NCBI RefSeq assembly: GCF_014851395.1
Contig: NW_024044681.1
Coordinates: 4,900,433 to 4,964,432 of the forward strand
From: Micropterus salmoides
Lineage: Eukaryota > Chordata > Actinopteri > Centrarchiformes > Centrarchidae
Direction: 5' to 3'
DNA: 64,000 nucleotides
Shown piece by piece: positions 1 to 10,450 of this stretch. The translations under genes were made by a program, and so were the position numbers. Under the pieces are notes generated by a model. The model was not told the origin of the DNA. It saw only the letters and a list, made by a program, of their open reading frames with translations, and did no database searches. The number at the start of each line of letters is the position of its first letter. The stretch's first letter is position 1.

Positions 1-484
1 GTTGGGTGATTTGCAATTACAACAATAATACTATAAACTGTGTTAACGTGCGCTAAAATTGTCTGCGTTAATTAATTCATGCGTTACGTAACATGCCCAG
101 CCCTACTACTTAGTAAACAGTAATAGATTCTGCAAACTCACAAACAGCGAGAATTGATTTGTACTGCGCGGCACGTACAAAAAGTTCAAGACAATTCAAC
201 TTTGGCAGCGGGCGGGCGTGTGCGTGATGCGACCACTTCATCTCACTCTAACAGAGACACTTGCTACTGAACATAAACTGTTTAGTAAGTTGAGATTTAC
301 AATAAGTATTTTATTGCTACTGTGTTAAAGGTAACCTGCTGGTAAAAAAGCCCTTATTTGTTTAAAGTGTTTGCAAACCACATTTTATTCTACTTTTGTG
401 TATATAGCAGTACATTTAAATTAAAATTGCGCAATACACTACTTTAGAATTCATTATTCAATTTTGCGCATAACAATGCGATTA
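1..484. other. AT-rich sequence, nothing recognised
   Basis: No gene, RNA or identifiable repeat was seen. The stretch is AT-rich with stops in all frames. It precedes the first copy of a diverged duplication. Confidence 0.5.
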
Positions 485-698
485 ATCATTGCCCAGCACT
501 AATATGATCTAAAATATTTTTCTACCCAATATAACGCATTTTGAGAAAAGAGGAAACAATAGTTTTAAAGTTAGTTTGGAGTTGCCTTTAGGCATAAGTC
601 AGGTTTCATGCCAGTTTTGACTAACGTTATATCCAACATTTTCAGGCATGCGAAGGTTAACCTTCATTAAATTAAATACATACCATGAAATGAACATT
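485..698 (+). repeat. Diverged direct duplication, copy A
   Basis: This stretch aligns by eye with 2168-2362. Shared blocks in the same order are an AAAATAT-rich start, TATAACGC followed by GTTTTGAGA or ATTTTGAGA, then GGAGTT.GTGTTGCCT-like, TATCCA.CATTTTCA and TACCAT.AAATGAACAT. The copies are about 1.68 kb apart and clearly old, with many substitutions and small indels. The origin is unknown: a local duplication or two copies of one old dispersed repeat. Confidence 0.5.
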
Positions 699-844
699 CA
701 CAGTATTAGTCCAACGTTAGGGTGATAATACCTGTAGACAGATCACATGTCTCTGCATCTAAAACACTGAACTATTATTTTTTAAAACATAAAATTGAGC
801 GCACAAAGCAAATGACAACAGTGCTGTAACTTTCCCCACACGAC

Positions 845-1045
845 TGCATGCGAAGGTGAAGTTAGTTTAACATTTGACTTTCGCCGGTTTTCGTGGCTGT
901 TAACATCTCAATTTCTTCTAATTTTGGGATATGTTGGAGAGCTAATTTAGGCAGACAGTTTTGATCCACTGATAATCACCAAAAATGTCAATTCAGCTGA
1001 GAGTGCAAAAAACTGAATGTCTGTCCTATGCACCTGTCGCTACAG
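845..1045 (+). repeat. Left arm of diverged inverted repeat
   Basis: The plus strand here resembles the reverse complement of 1460-1655. Matches in order are CATGCG..GGTGAAGTT, a GGTTTTC.TGTTAAC block, GATATGTT (GGTATATGTT in the other arm), TTTGATC.ACT, TCACCA.AAATG, CAG.TGAGAG and CTGTCC..T.GCCTG-like. The arms enclose about 415 bp. This fits the long terminal inverted repeats of a decayed DNA transposon or an old inverted duplication. No target duplication was found. Confidence 0.45.
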
Positions 1046-1459
1046 TTAGAGGCCTTCTCAGGAAATCCCTTAACACCATTATCAGTGACATACTGCCTAA
1101 ACACAAATATTCATATTTTAGGCAATAGGTCAGTGATAAAGGTTTTAAGGAATTTCCTTAGTGCTTTTCACAAACAGACAGGTGTGAAAGTTGCAAGATG
1201 TCCAAGACACATGAGCTGGTTTGATGTCAACATATAGATAAATGAGCAAACTATTGAAATTACTACTTTGCAAATGGGCATAATTAAGGAAATATAGTTG
1301 TTCTTCTTTTGTTTGTACAAACTCACAGGTATGAGATGTTTAATGGTGATCACTCTCTATGAAAGGCAGTGTTTTGAAATTTTTACGTTGAAAAACAAAA
1401 CAAAAGTTATTAAAGATTGAAATAGATCTTATTGCACTTTTAAGATGGTCCCTATCCCC

Positions 1460-1655
1460 GCCTATAGTGGCAGGCGATTGGACAGAAATTAATTTGTGTG
1501 TGCTCTCAACTGCATCATTTATGGTGACTTTGAGTTGATCAAAGCAAAGCTCAAACATATACCAAATCTGGGAGAAATCTAGGCTTTGACAAGGAGCTAC
1601 TGAAACGTTAACAGAAAACCGAATGTCAAACTTCACCCCGGACGACCGCATGTGA
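1460..1655 (-). repeat. Right arm of diverged inverted repeat
   Basis: This is the partner of the arm at 845-1045, read on the minus strand. The 119-codon open frame on the minus strand across 1340-1699 has no recognisable domain. It is best explained as chance or remnant coding inside the repeat. Confidence 0.45.
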
Positions 1656-2167
1656 AGCAAAATTTGGCAGGGTGACTCACTAACATTTAACTGAACCATT
1701 ACTACACGCTTTCAATTTTAAAAAGGTGAATCACGTAAAAGCATCTAAAATGAAAAAGGAGTCCAAATAATAACACAATATTCTCAGCTTACTGAGCCGA
1801 CTTAAGCCGTAAAGTTACTGGCCTGGTGACCTACATTACAATATCAGTAGCTAGCAAACAGTAGCTTGCTTGCACATCACACCCGTAGTGCTAAAAATAA
1901 GCTAACGTTACTTCAGAACTGTCTTTATTGTTTATACAGTAAAGCGATAAAGCAGCATCCTTGCTGCTACTGATCCGTGTTACATTGACCATGCTAGCAT
2001 CCATGTTAGGCCGCATCTTTCTTTCTCCTCAGTCCATTCCCGGCCAACCATCACCGATTTAGAAACCGGCATTTCAACAAAGCAGCACAACAGTAAAAAT
2101 TGACATTTTATAACAATAACTTATCTTTTGAGAGTTCAATACACGCCGATTTGAGGAGAGGCTCCTT

Positions 2168-2362
2168 TCATACTGTATATGAGCCAAAATATGTTTATTC
2201 CCTGTATAACGCCGTTTTGAGAACAGGGGCAACACTATTTTGGCAGAATTTTGAAGGGAGTTTGGTGTTGCCTCCAGGCTCCATGCTAGATGTGACTGAC
2301 GTTTTATCCAGCATTTTCATGAATGCTTCCCAGTAACTTTAGTACCATAAAATGAACATGTT
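2168..2362 (+). repeat. Diverged direct duplication, copy B
   Basis: This is the second copy of the duplication at 485-698. It is open in one plus frame for 78 codons (2100-2336) without a canonical ATG at its start. Copy A does not preserve that frame, so I treat it as non-coding. Confidence 0.5.
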
Positions 2363-2456
2363 TATAATTTAACCACACGAAACACTAAGTTACAAAATGT
2401 CTGTTTACATAATACAGTCACCACAACAACCAGTTTGACCATTAACGCTATTCGCC

Positions 2457-3219
2457 TAACGTTAGGTTATGGGCAAGAATAATTAACGTTACCTGTAATA
2501 TTAGCAAGCCGTTTGGAGGATTGGAAATACCATCTGGCAATACGGCTGGTACTTAAACTATTAACAAACAGTGATGTAGTTAATTTAGCTTAACGATAAC
2601 AGGCAAGTTAAGTAAGACCTCGTGTAACGTTAAATCATTTAACTTAAGTTACATTAGTCAAAGTGCACACAAAGAATACACACGTTACCAAATATAACGT
2701 TAAAGTTCCGCGTTGTGTCTCATTTAAGCAGTCGCTTATATTTTCATAGCTGTGAACGCTAACTTACATAATGTTGCTAATGTTACTAAGTTATAACGTT
2801 AACTACAATTTGGATGTTAAGCTAACGTTAACTCATTAAAATGCATATCAGCATAAATATACAACTTAGGTAACGTTACACTCCACCACATTAACGATAC
2901 TATAAAAATGTCCCAATTACTACTGATGTAACGTTATTAATTATCCATTATTGTGCAGGAGACTGAACTTTTGGCAGAACAGACATGAGCTGCGTCCAGA
3001 CTACGTTGACGTTACACTTGCAGACATGTGGAAGCAACCGTTAGCATTTAGCATTAGCGACTTCATTGTGTTGGCTTCACCTACGGAAAACGCCTCCGAC
3101 ACTTTAAAGCAAGGTTCTCCATCTTTAAACAGGTAACGTTAATAAAGTGTTTTAAACTACGTAGCTTCTTAGCCAGCGTGAACTCCCAACACATTTTCCT
3201 AGACAGAATAATAACGTTA
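2457..3219. repeat. Cluster of TAACGTTA palindromes
   Basis: Ten exact copies of the 8-bp palindrome TAACGTTA lie in 763 bp, starting at 2457, 2484, 2625, 2695, 2794, 2823, 2871, 2929, 3134 and 3212. Two more lie upstream at 622 and 1903. An 8-mer is expected about once per 65 kb in random sequence. The copies are not at a constant period, so this is a motif cluster and not a tandem array. It could be a regulatory or promoter-type cluster or a mobile motif; no function is established here. Confidence 0.75.
2959..3132 (+). other. Candidate exon (weak)
   Basis: A 174-nt stretch is preceded by TTATTGTGCAG (acceptor) and followed by AACAG|GTAACG (donor). One frame is open throughout, entered with one base and left with two, so the exon would keep frame. 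The peptide has no domain I recognise. It lies inside the TAACGTTA cluster, and its donor overlaps one copy of that motif, which weakens the case. Confidence 0.22.
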
Positions 3220-3906
3220 CCATTAGCTAGCTAACTACCTTATTGAGCTGATGCCCACGTTGAGTAAAGGGAAGCAACTTTCCAGCTGTGATGCTACACA
3301 GAAATCAGGCTAAAAAAAAGCGATAGTAGGCACAGCGATTCCTTCTACCTCGATGAAAAAAATGGTCTTCCGTGGCTCCAAGATGTGAGAGTCAGGGAAA
3401 CAGTAAAGTCAATCAGAAGTGCTCGCCTGTCGCAGCAGACAGACCCAATGCGTGTTGGTGTTATGTACTAGCAGCGCCACATCCCCTCTCATCACAGAGG
3501 CGTGTTTATCCCTCTGCGTTTTGCAACTGTGAAATCAGCACCAATAGTGGAACGAAAGGGTTGCAACAAGAGGGATTCGCGTTCATGGGCCATGCTTGGA
3601 CATAAATACTCTAATTACTCTTACTCCACTTTGATTCTAAATAATTTTAGCGTTGGTAGTTTTGAAAGCTGCTAGGCAGAGATGAAAGGTCACTGTACTG
3701 TACTTAGGTAACAGTTTTGAGGTAGACTACTTTACTCGATTCCTTACACAATGCTTCTTTATCCCTAAACTACATTTCAAAATGGAAATATTGTGGTTTC
3801 ACTCCACTACACATATTAAGTTTCAATTATGTATTTTCCATATTAAGATTTTCCATTCTCAAAGCCCCTAAGGGGACATGGGCAAAATAAAAATAAAAAA
3901 TTCTCC
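3220..3906. other. No gene recognised
   Basis: There is a short CpG-bearing patch at about 3360-3600 and otherwise AT-rich sequence. The 77-codon open frame at 3372-3605 has no recognisable features and I do not call it. Confidence 0.4.
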
Positions 3907-3995
3907 TGAGCACCAGAAAGTATCTTGAGGAACTATCCCGTACCAGATGGTATCTCTTGCGCACCAGATAGTTTCTTCTGAGCACCAGATACTTT
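3907..3995 (+). repeat. Short degenerate tandem repeat (GCACCAGATA)
   Basis: Four imperfect copies of G(A/C)GCACCAGAtaGTaTCTT-like units lie at about 3908, 3938, 3959 and 3979. Spacing is uneven at 20-30 bp. This is a small degenerate minisatellite. Confidence 0.6.
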
Positions 3996-6600
3996 ATAAA
4001 GTAATATGCTTTGTCACATATTTACCCAACAGCCACATTAAAATACTGCTCATATGTTAAACTATAATAGTAATCCAGTATTATAATAAATAACACAACA
4101 CTGAGAGGGGCCATATTGCTGCATAATGAGTACTTCAGATATTTTAAGTACATTCTGTTGATAATAGTAAGGTACTTTTACTCAAGTAACATTTTGAATA
4201 CAAGACTTTTACTTGTGATGGAGTACTTTTGTTTGGACTGAGGCTTTGCTGATCTGACTAAAGTAAAGGATCTGAGTTCTTCCTTTATCACTCTGCTTTG
4301 GCAGTTTCAGTTTATCTTTTCATTTAGTCACTAGTTTATTGATGTGTTTATTGTAATACATCCTCATGTTGTTTGCTAAACATATGTTTGTCAGAGTTAG
4401 GTCAGTGTACAGGGTTGATTGGTAATCCCTGACAGCGTATGGCCATGAATTTTAACACTTTGAAATAGGAAATCATGTGACTAAGCAGCTTGCTCAGACC
4501 TATTGTCAAATGCACGTGTGCATCGATCGCCTTCCCAAAATCAAAACTTTTACGCCTTAATTTTCCTTAACTTGGACTGCACTGTCAATTATGGTCACAT
4601 GTAAATCATGTAAACTGGATTAAGTGTGAAAAGCCAGCACCAACCACATTTTATTCACATAACAGTTGTAAGAGGTGTGCTGAAAAGCCACATGTAACAT
4701 ACTGTAGCTCAGGCTGCATGTGCCCTCTTAAGTAAAATACTTTTCACATATCATTCCTTATTCTTATGTTAAGGAACACAAAATCTTGATGTTGATCAAA
4801 TTCACTGTCTCTTTTTAGTTCCAATACCGACTTCTGTTCCACTACACACTTTATAATGCTCCAGTCCCCCTTACAGTAATAGATCAGCTTTGTCTTGTCT
4901 AGTTTCAGTTACTGTGTTGTGTTGTATGGTGTCTTGTCTTGTAAGTTGAATTATTGTGACTTTCTTTTTAGCACCCTGGGCCATGAGAAACGGCATTTGA
5001 GGAGGACTTGCCTCATAAATTGTGCATCCTAGTATTATAGCTATTTCAAGTGTTGTGTAGGAAACAAAAGCAAGTTCAACTGTATAGGAGAAAGATCTAT
5101 TTTAGCCACCAATAAGAATGACATGGGTTAAAATGAGAACCTATGTTTTAAAGCCTATTTAATTATTGTGAAATCTAATGGGTAACGTTTTATTAATTGA
5201 GCAGTGGTATTTTAAGAATACATGTAAAAAGCATTACCAATAACATAAAACCGCACATACAGACTTTCCAGCATGCAGCGCACACACATGCATGTTCACA
5301 TCACTTGACAGAATGTCAGCATGCTGCTATTGTCATCGAGCTGTCCGCATTATAAATTGTTGGCATGAGATGCTGACAGAAAATCACTGTTTTGCCGTAT
5401 CGGCTGCTAAAAAAGGAGAGACATCATTAGTCTCACATTTAAGACTTTAACTACACCAAAAGCTATTTTTACTATTTTTGTATTTATTATAGTTATCCAA
5501 GTCCAGCAGTCTGTCTTCATCTGTGTGCAGTTACCTTAAACAATCTTGCAATTTGATACACAGCCCATGCAGAAGCAGGCAAATGTGTTGCTAATATTGT
5601 GTAGGATTTGTGATAGTGCTGCTAAAGATGGCATCATATGTCATAATTTCTTCTAGCAGAGATGTTTTACTGACTTTACATATCAGGTACTGAATACAAT
5701 AGAGAACCACATGGTCTTCCCTGTAACCCAAATGCTTCACAGTCCTCTCTTGTTCTATATTAATCTTAGGTTGTTAGATATGTCTGCAAAGGTGACTCAG
5801 GGGGATGTGTTTCCCACTCTGTGTTTGTGTCAAATTAAATGTGGGTCATTGCAGATATGGGTCAGTGGTTCCTTTATGCACTGTAGCTATTCTGAGCAGT
5901 TGATTCAGCCTTGTTTATCCTCCCCCTGCAGCATGCTGCTCACTCCTGCCTTGATGTTGTGTTGCAGAACTGTCACAAGAGACAGAAGGGCCATGTTAAA
6001 AATAGGAACTGTTAACTAGCAATTGTTTGTTGTTTTAGTATCTGCTCATAATCCAAACACATTATCCACAGGGCCTTCAAACAACTCAAAAATGAAGTGT
6101 ATCATCCAAAGCAAGGGATTCAACTTCAAGGGCATTTGCAAACTGATCTAAATACAAGTGTGTGTGGACATGTAAACTGACCCGACTGCATGAAGTTAAT
6201 TTACATATGCAACCTTATGAAGGCACAACCGGGGAGAGTAAAGCCCAAAAGCTAGAGGACTGACATCACATTGTAATTTTATTTCACATTGAATATTGAC
6301 AATGAGGGTTGAAATTATTGTGGCATTCTTCTATTTCTGCAGAGTCCATTAAAAGTCTTGCTTTTGCACTTGAGCATGTCTCTTTAAAATCAAACACAAT
6401 CCTCTATCTTTCAATCTTGGAAAAGGTTTTTGACCTTTTATTCAACATTTCTGCAGAACTCTCGCACAGAAATTAATTCTACTGGAGGCAAATGTGCAAT
6501 AACATTCTGTGAAGATAAAACAAATGGATGTATTTTAATCTAAACACTGCTTGAGTTATACCTAAAGGTGGCTTATTCTCCATATACTTTTCCAGTAACT
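3996..6600. other. No gene recognised
   Basis: AT-rich intergenic or intronic sequence. The 102-codon plus-strand frame at 5711-6019 lacks any recognisable domain, is not flanked by good splice sites and is not called. Confidence 0.4.
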
Positions 6601-6603
6601 CAC

Positions 6604-6838
6604 CTCTCTGGGCCTAGACCGGCCTGGATGCGTGTGGCGCTGTATCGCTGGGCTGCAGTTTCATGTCCATGGGAGGTTTGTCGGACATAATGTTCACCTT
6701 CCCGGGATGAAACATTAGTATGTGGGAGCTGAGTGTCTCCCACAATTCTCCGATAATCCACCTGTGGGCTCTTCCTCGCTCCATCTGCACCAAAGTGCTC
6801 ATAACCATATCCCTCCATCGTCCGTCAAAGGGGAGTCT
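6604..6838 (-). other. Candidate minus-strand exon, product unknown
   Basis: Read on the minus strand, a 235-nt segment follows GAATTCAG (acceptor) and ends at CCAGAGAG|GTGAGTTAC, a very good donor. It has more CpG than its surroundings. Two frames look usable. One starts at an ATG at 6818 (MEGYGYEH...) just after an in-frame TGA and stays open into the donor, as expected of a first coding exon. The other is open from the acceptor and ends at a TAG near 6614 (ends ...PHASRPV). I cannot place either peptide in a family and found no further exon at lower coordinates. It could also be a noncoding 5' exon with an upstream ORF. Confidence 0.35.
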
Positions 6839-7127
6839 CTGAATTCACTAGCCCTTTAGCCTTCCTTTCCAGCTTTAAACTTTAAGGAAAATATCCAACA
6901 GCTGAAGGTTGGGTCAAAACTTAATTTGTTTCTAAATATTCTTATCTGAATTCCAGTGTCTGCTCTATTTACTCTGCTGCTGTCTTCCAGACTGGATATA
7001 GAGGTGCAAAGTTGTTCCCATAGAGAGAAAAAAAAAAAAAGACCTGTGTCAGGCAACTCTGTATGCCTCTGCACAGGATGCACCTGCCTACAAAAAGGCA
7101 CCAGCCACCTCTAGGCGTGTCAATAGA

Positions 7128-7295
7128 GGGCGTCACCTAGGAGATTCTCCCACTGAGAGGGTGTCGCTGTGGAAATGATGCCAGCAGCAGGGCGTTGTTG
7201 TGGAGAGGCTGTTGTCGATGTCTTTGAAATATTGGATGAGATTTTCTGTCATGAAGGCAGAGGGTTGTGGAAAGGGTAGGTGAGCGCTGTACAGC
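7128..7295 (-). other. Second candidate minus-strand coding segment (weak)
   Basis: On the minus strand a frame runs through about 65 codons, including MTENLIQYFKDIDNSLS. It is preceded by a pyrimidine-rich tract and possible acceptors (CTGTACAG, CATGACAG), and ends at CTAG|GTGACG, a mediocre donor. It lies upstream of the 6604-6838 candidate on the same strand, so the two could be consecutive exons. No homology is recognised. Confidence 0.22.
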
Positions 7296-7299
7296 CCTT

Positions 7300-9372
7300 T
7301 TAAGTACTTACATATGGGATAAAGCAGTTATTGCCCTGAGCGTTTTCTACAACCTGAATGGAGTGAGTGGTATTGTCCTGCTGAGTGCTCCATGAAGCTC
7401 TCTCTGTATCTTGCTGCCTCTCCTCGATGGTTTAATCCTGCTTTCTATCAGTGGCACTTTTGCAAAGAGGATTTCAGAATTAGAACGAGCAGGACTAGAG
7501 ACGAGCTTTACAAAGAGAGCAACATGTTTTGACAGTCCAAACAGCAAGTTCATCTCTGTGGTGTTATTTTTATTTGTCTCACTGGGATCTTCTAAAACCA
7601 AATACATACAGCAAACATAGTATTTCTGGAAACATTTGGCGCAAAGAGACTGTCTTCTACAAGTGCAGACTTGACAAAGTTAACTCCTCACACTAGGATC
7701 TGCGGGTGTGAATTTGTATTTCTTCTTATGCTTTGTGTAGGCCACACATAAACAGTTTCTAATCTATAGGTAAGTAAAACTGGGGCTAAACAAAACAAGT
7801 TTGCATGAAAATAAGCTCTGGCGGAACCACTCCACTTCCTGAAAATAGTCAGAGGCCGAGGTTAGACCCTAAGTCTAACACAACATGTACCTTAACACTG
7901 CGTGTGAGTGTGACATAATCACGCAAAATGATTTTTCTAAGCATTTTGTTTTCTAAAGAATATCCCTTATGATCTGCACCATATTCTTACAAACAGCTCC
8001 ATTCCTTTCACAAGCCAAACTGGTTCTTTTTGACATCAGAAAAGTGTGAACTTGGGCCTTTAGCGGGATGTGCATGTGGTATGTAATGTGGGGAATGTGT
8101 CAACTCATCCATTGTTTTTTGGTTTTGTGTGAAACTTTCAGACATTTTAGCGAGTGAAAAGGATTCCCCTCCACACATACACATATACACCAGGGGGGCC
8201 GTCACTCTTCTCAAAGGGATCACCTCCAGGTGACTTGACTGTTTGTGACAGTTGGTGAGACGTTAAGATGGAAAATCCTCTTAGCCTGTCCTCTGAGGCT
8301 CTAGTAAGTCCCCCACTTAAACTCGCATTCATTGCTAACACATGGTAATGGAAACCCCTCACCCACACAATGAAGATAACAAATGAGGAAACTGAGTTTT
8401 AGTAAGTGTATATACATCTGATCTGAATGTATTGGTGAGATGAATGTAGACCACTGATGCTGTAGTACCTTAAAATCATGTAATCTATGGCATTAAAGGG
8501 TTAGTGTCTCCTGCAAAAGTGATGGGAGGACTCCACTCTTAATTTCACATGTGCATGTCCTCAGGTTTTGCATGGTCCCTCATCTCATTCAATTACATTT
8601 GTCATAATGAATGTCATGTGCAGTGAGTGTGGCTACTCATTGACTGGCTGAGACAAATCAGAGTCATGAGATTCAACACAAGGGTAACCATTCCTAACAG
8701 AAGAACATTTATCAGGTTATCTGAATCTACCATAGAGTTGTAATTCATTCCACATCACACTACTTTGATACAGTGCAGGCCTCCATTTCTATCATTTGAT
8801 GTTTTTAAAAGACAGGTATAATGTCCTCCTTTAAGTAACAGTTAATCAGATTTCAAGTTTTTTATTTTACTGTAATTTCTACAGTCATTTTTAGATAGGC
8901 GTCATCTCTTTTTATTAATTGTTTTCATATAAGTAGAAAAAGGACAGTGAATAAGAACCATGATAATGTGCACCATTTCAGCTTGCTGCTCTTATGATAC
9001 AGTCAAGTCATTTATTTTATGTATATTCCAAAATCAAAATTTTTTGTCAGAGCTTTTCAATATGCAACACCTTACAACACCATCCACAAAGAATTCCACA
9101 AAAAAAACTTAACACAGTGCTATACGAAAAGAAGCAACCTCGGGAAATAGAGACACAATACTGAAGTCAAACTCCAATTTTACACATCAATTTCAATTTA
9201 CTAGTCATTGGGAGTACTACATAGCCTGTCAAAGCTGTTGGTTAATGTGGTTATGGTAAGTGCTTTCTAAAGTCAGAGAAAGTAAAAGTCTGAGTTACAA
9301 ACAAAAACCCCAGGGCAAATTTGGAGTTGGGCCACCACCACCTGTCACATACTTACTCACCATTAGGTAAGT
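7300..9372. other. No gene recognised
   Basis: AT-rich sequence. Several 60-86-codon frames on both strands overlap one another, lack ATG-splice context and are not called. Confidence 0.4.
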
Positions 9373-10450
9373 AAGTGAAGTTTTTTTATTATAGCAACTT
9401 TGACAGAACAAAGTGCTTTACAAAAGTAAAACATAAAGCCATATATGTATAATAAGAGACAATATAACAAAAGCAACAATTTAATATAGTAATAAATAAT
9501 AATCAATCAATCAATAAATATAAGCAAGTGTGCCCTGGTTTGAAGACCTAAGTGGCCTAGTGGTGATTTCTGGGTGAAGCTTATTGGAAATATACCCAGG
9601 TGCCTGACCATGCCGTGCTCTATATGTGAAAACAAGCACCTTAACTGAACCTGAGAGGGAGCCAATGTCACGGGATGGGTGTGATGTGACTTGTCCTGCT
9701 AGACCTGGTTAACAGACTTGCAGCAGCGTTCTGGTCCATTTGTAGACTGTCCTGCTGCACAGGTTTTTGTCCGACAGTGTTTCTTTCACTAGCAAGGACC
9801 ACAATCAAGAGGTATGATTAAATGATTTATTGAGTAACGAACAGAAGATGTATGAAGCTTGCAGTAGCTGAATAGACATTAGAAAGCGTTGTGGGGAAGC
9901 TACGATAGGGAAATCCGCCGTAGCACCCGGGCACGACGGACCCCCTATAAACCTATGGAGAGGAGGAAGGAGACCAGGAGGCAGGACAGAGAAAGGGGGG
10001 GGGGGGATGCAGGATAAGAGGGCGAAGGGGAGGACTTAGGACGTGTGGGTATTTATGGAAATGCTGGCGATGACGCGCTTGATGTGTGGTCCCGCACCTG
10101 AAACTCTGCTAATTAGCACCACTAAATGAAAGAATGGGTCAAAGATTTGATATATTAATCAAAGTAAATAGATTGTTCAAACATAACACCAAGATTCCTG
10201 AGGTTTGACGTTACAGTTGATGAAAGTGACCCAATACGCTGAGGGATCATGGGAGCTATGGTGTCAAAAGCATTAATAAGGACCTGAGTCTTGTCTGTGT
10301 GAAGTTGTAAAATGTTGTCATTTTACAGTTGTTATCAAAGCCATTCAGTTCTTTATGGCAGTCAGTCATGTTGAGTGCAGTCAACTTGTTATTATTACAA
10401 GGCTTAAAGGAGATATATAGCTGGGTATCATCATTGATAAGAAACACCTT
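9373..10450 (-). mobile_element. Decayed LINE fragment, minus strand
   Basis: The minus strand at 10256-10447 encodes ...LINDDTQLYISFKP..., a decayed version of the YADDTQLY catalytic motif of non-LTR reverse transcriptases of the L2/CR1/Rex type. The alanine and tyrosine of YADD are lost. Sequence at 9373-9760 (AAAGTGCTTTACA, then GGTGCCTGACCATG) resembles dispersed repeat sequence common in fish genomes. The body is interrupted by a different, CpG-richer insertion at about 9768-10135. It cannot encode an active enzyme. Confidence 0.55.
9768..10135 (-). mobile_element. Probable solo LTR inserted in the LINE
   Basis: The composition differs from the flanks: CpG-rich, with a G12 run near 9995-10006. 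Read on the minus strand there is a TATA-like CATAAATA near 10055. About 220 bp further on is AATAAA (complement of 9826-9831), followed by a short tract ending ...GTCGGACA at 9768. That order (promoter, polyadenylation signal, CA end) is what an LTR shows. The other border and a target duplication were not resolved. Confidence 0.35.

Noticed and set aside
5711..6019. 102-codon plus-strand frame
   Set aside because: No recognisable domain and no splice support. Chance frames of this size are expected in 64 kb.
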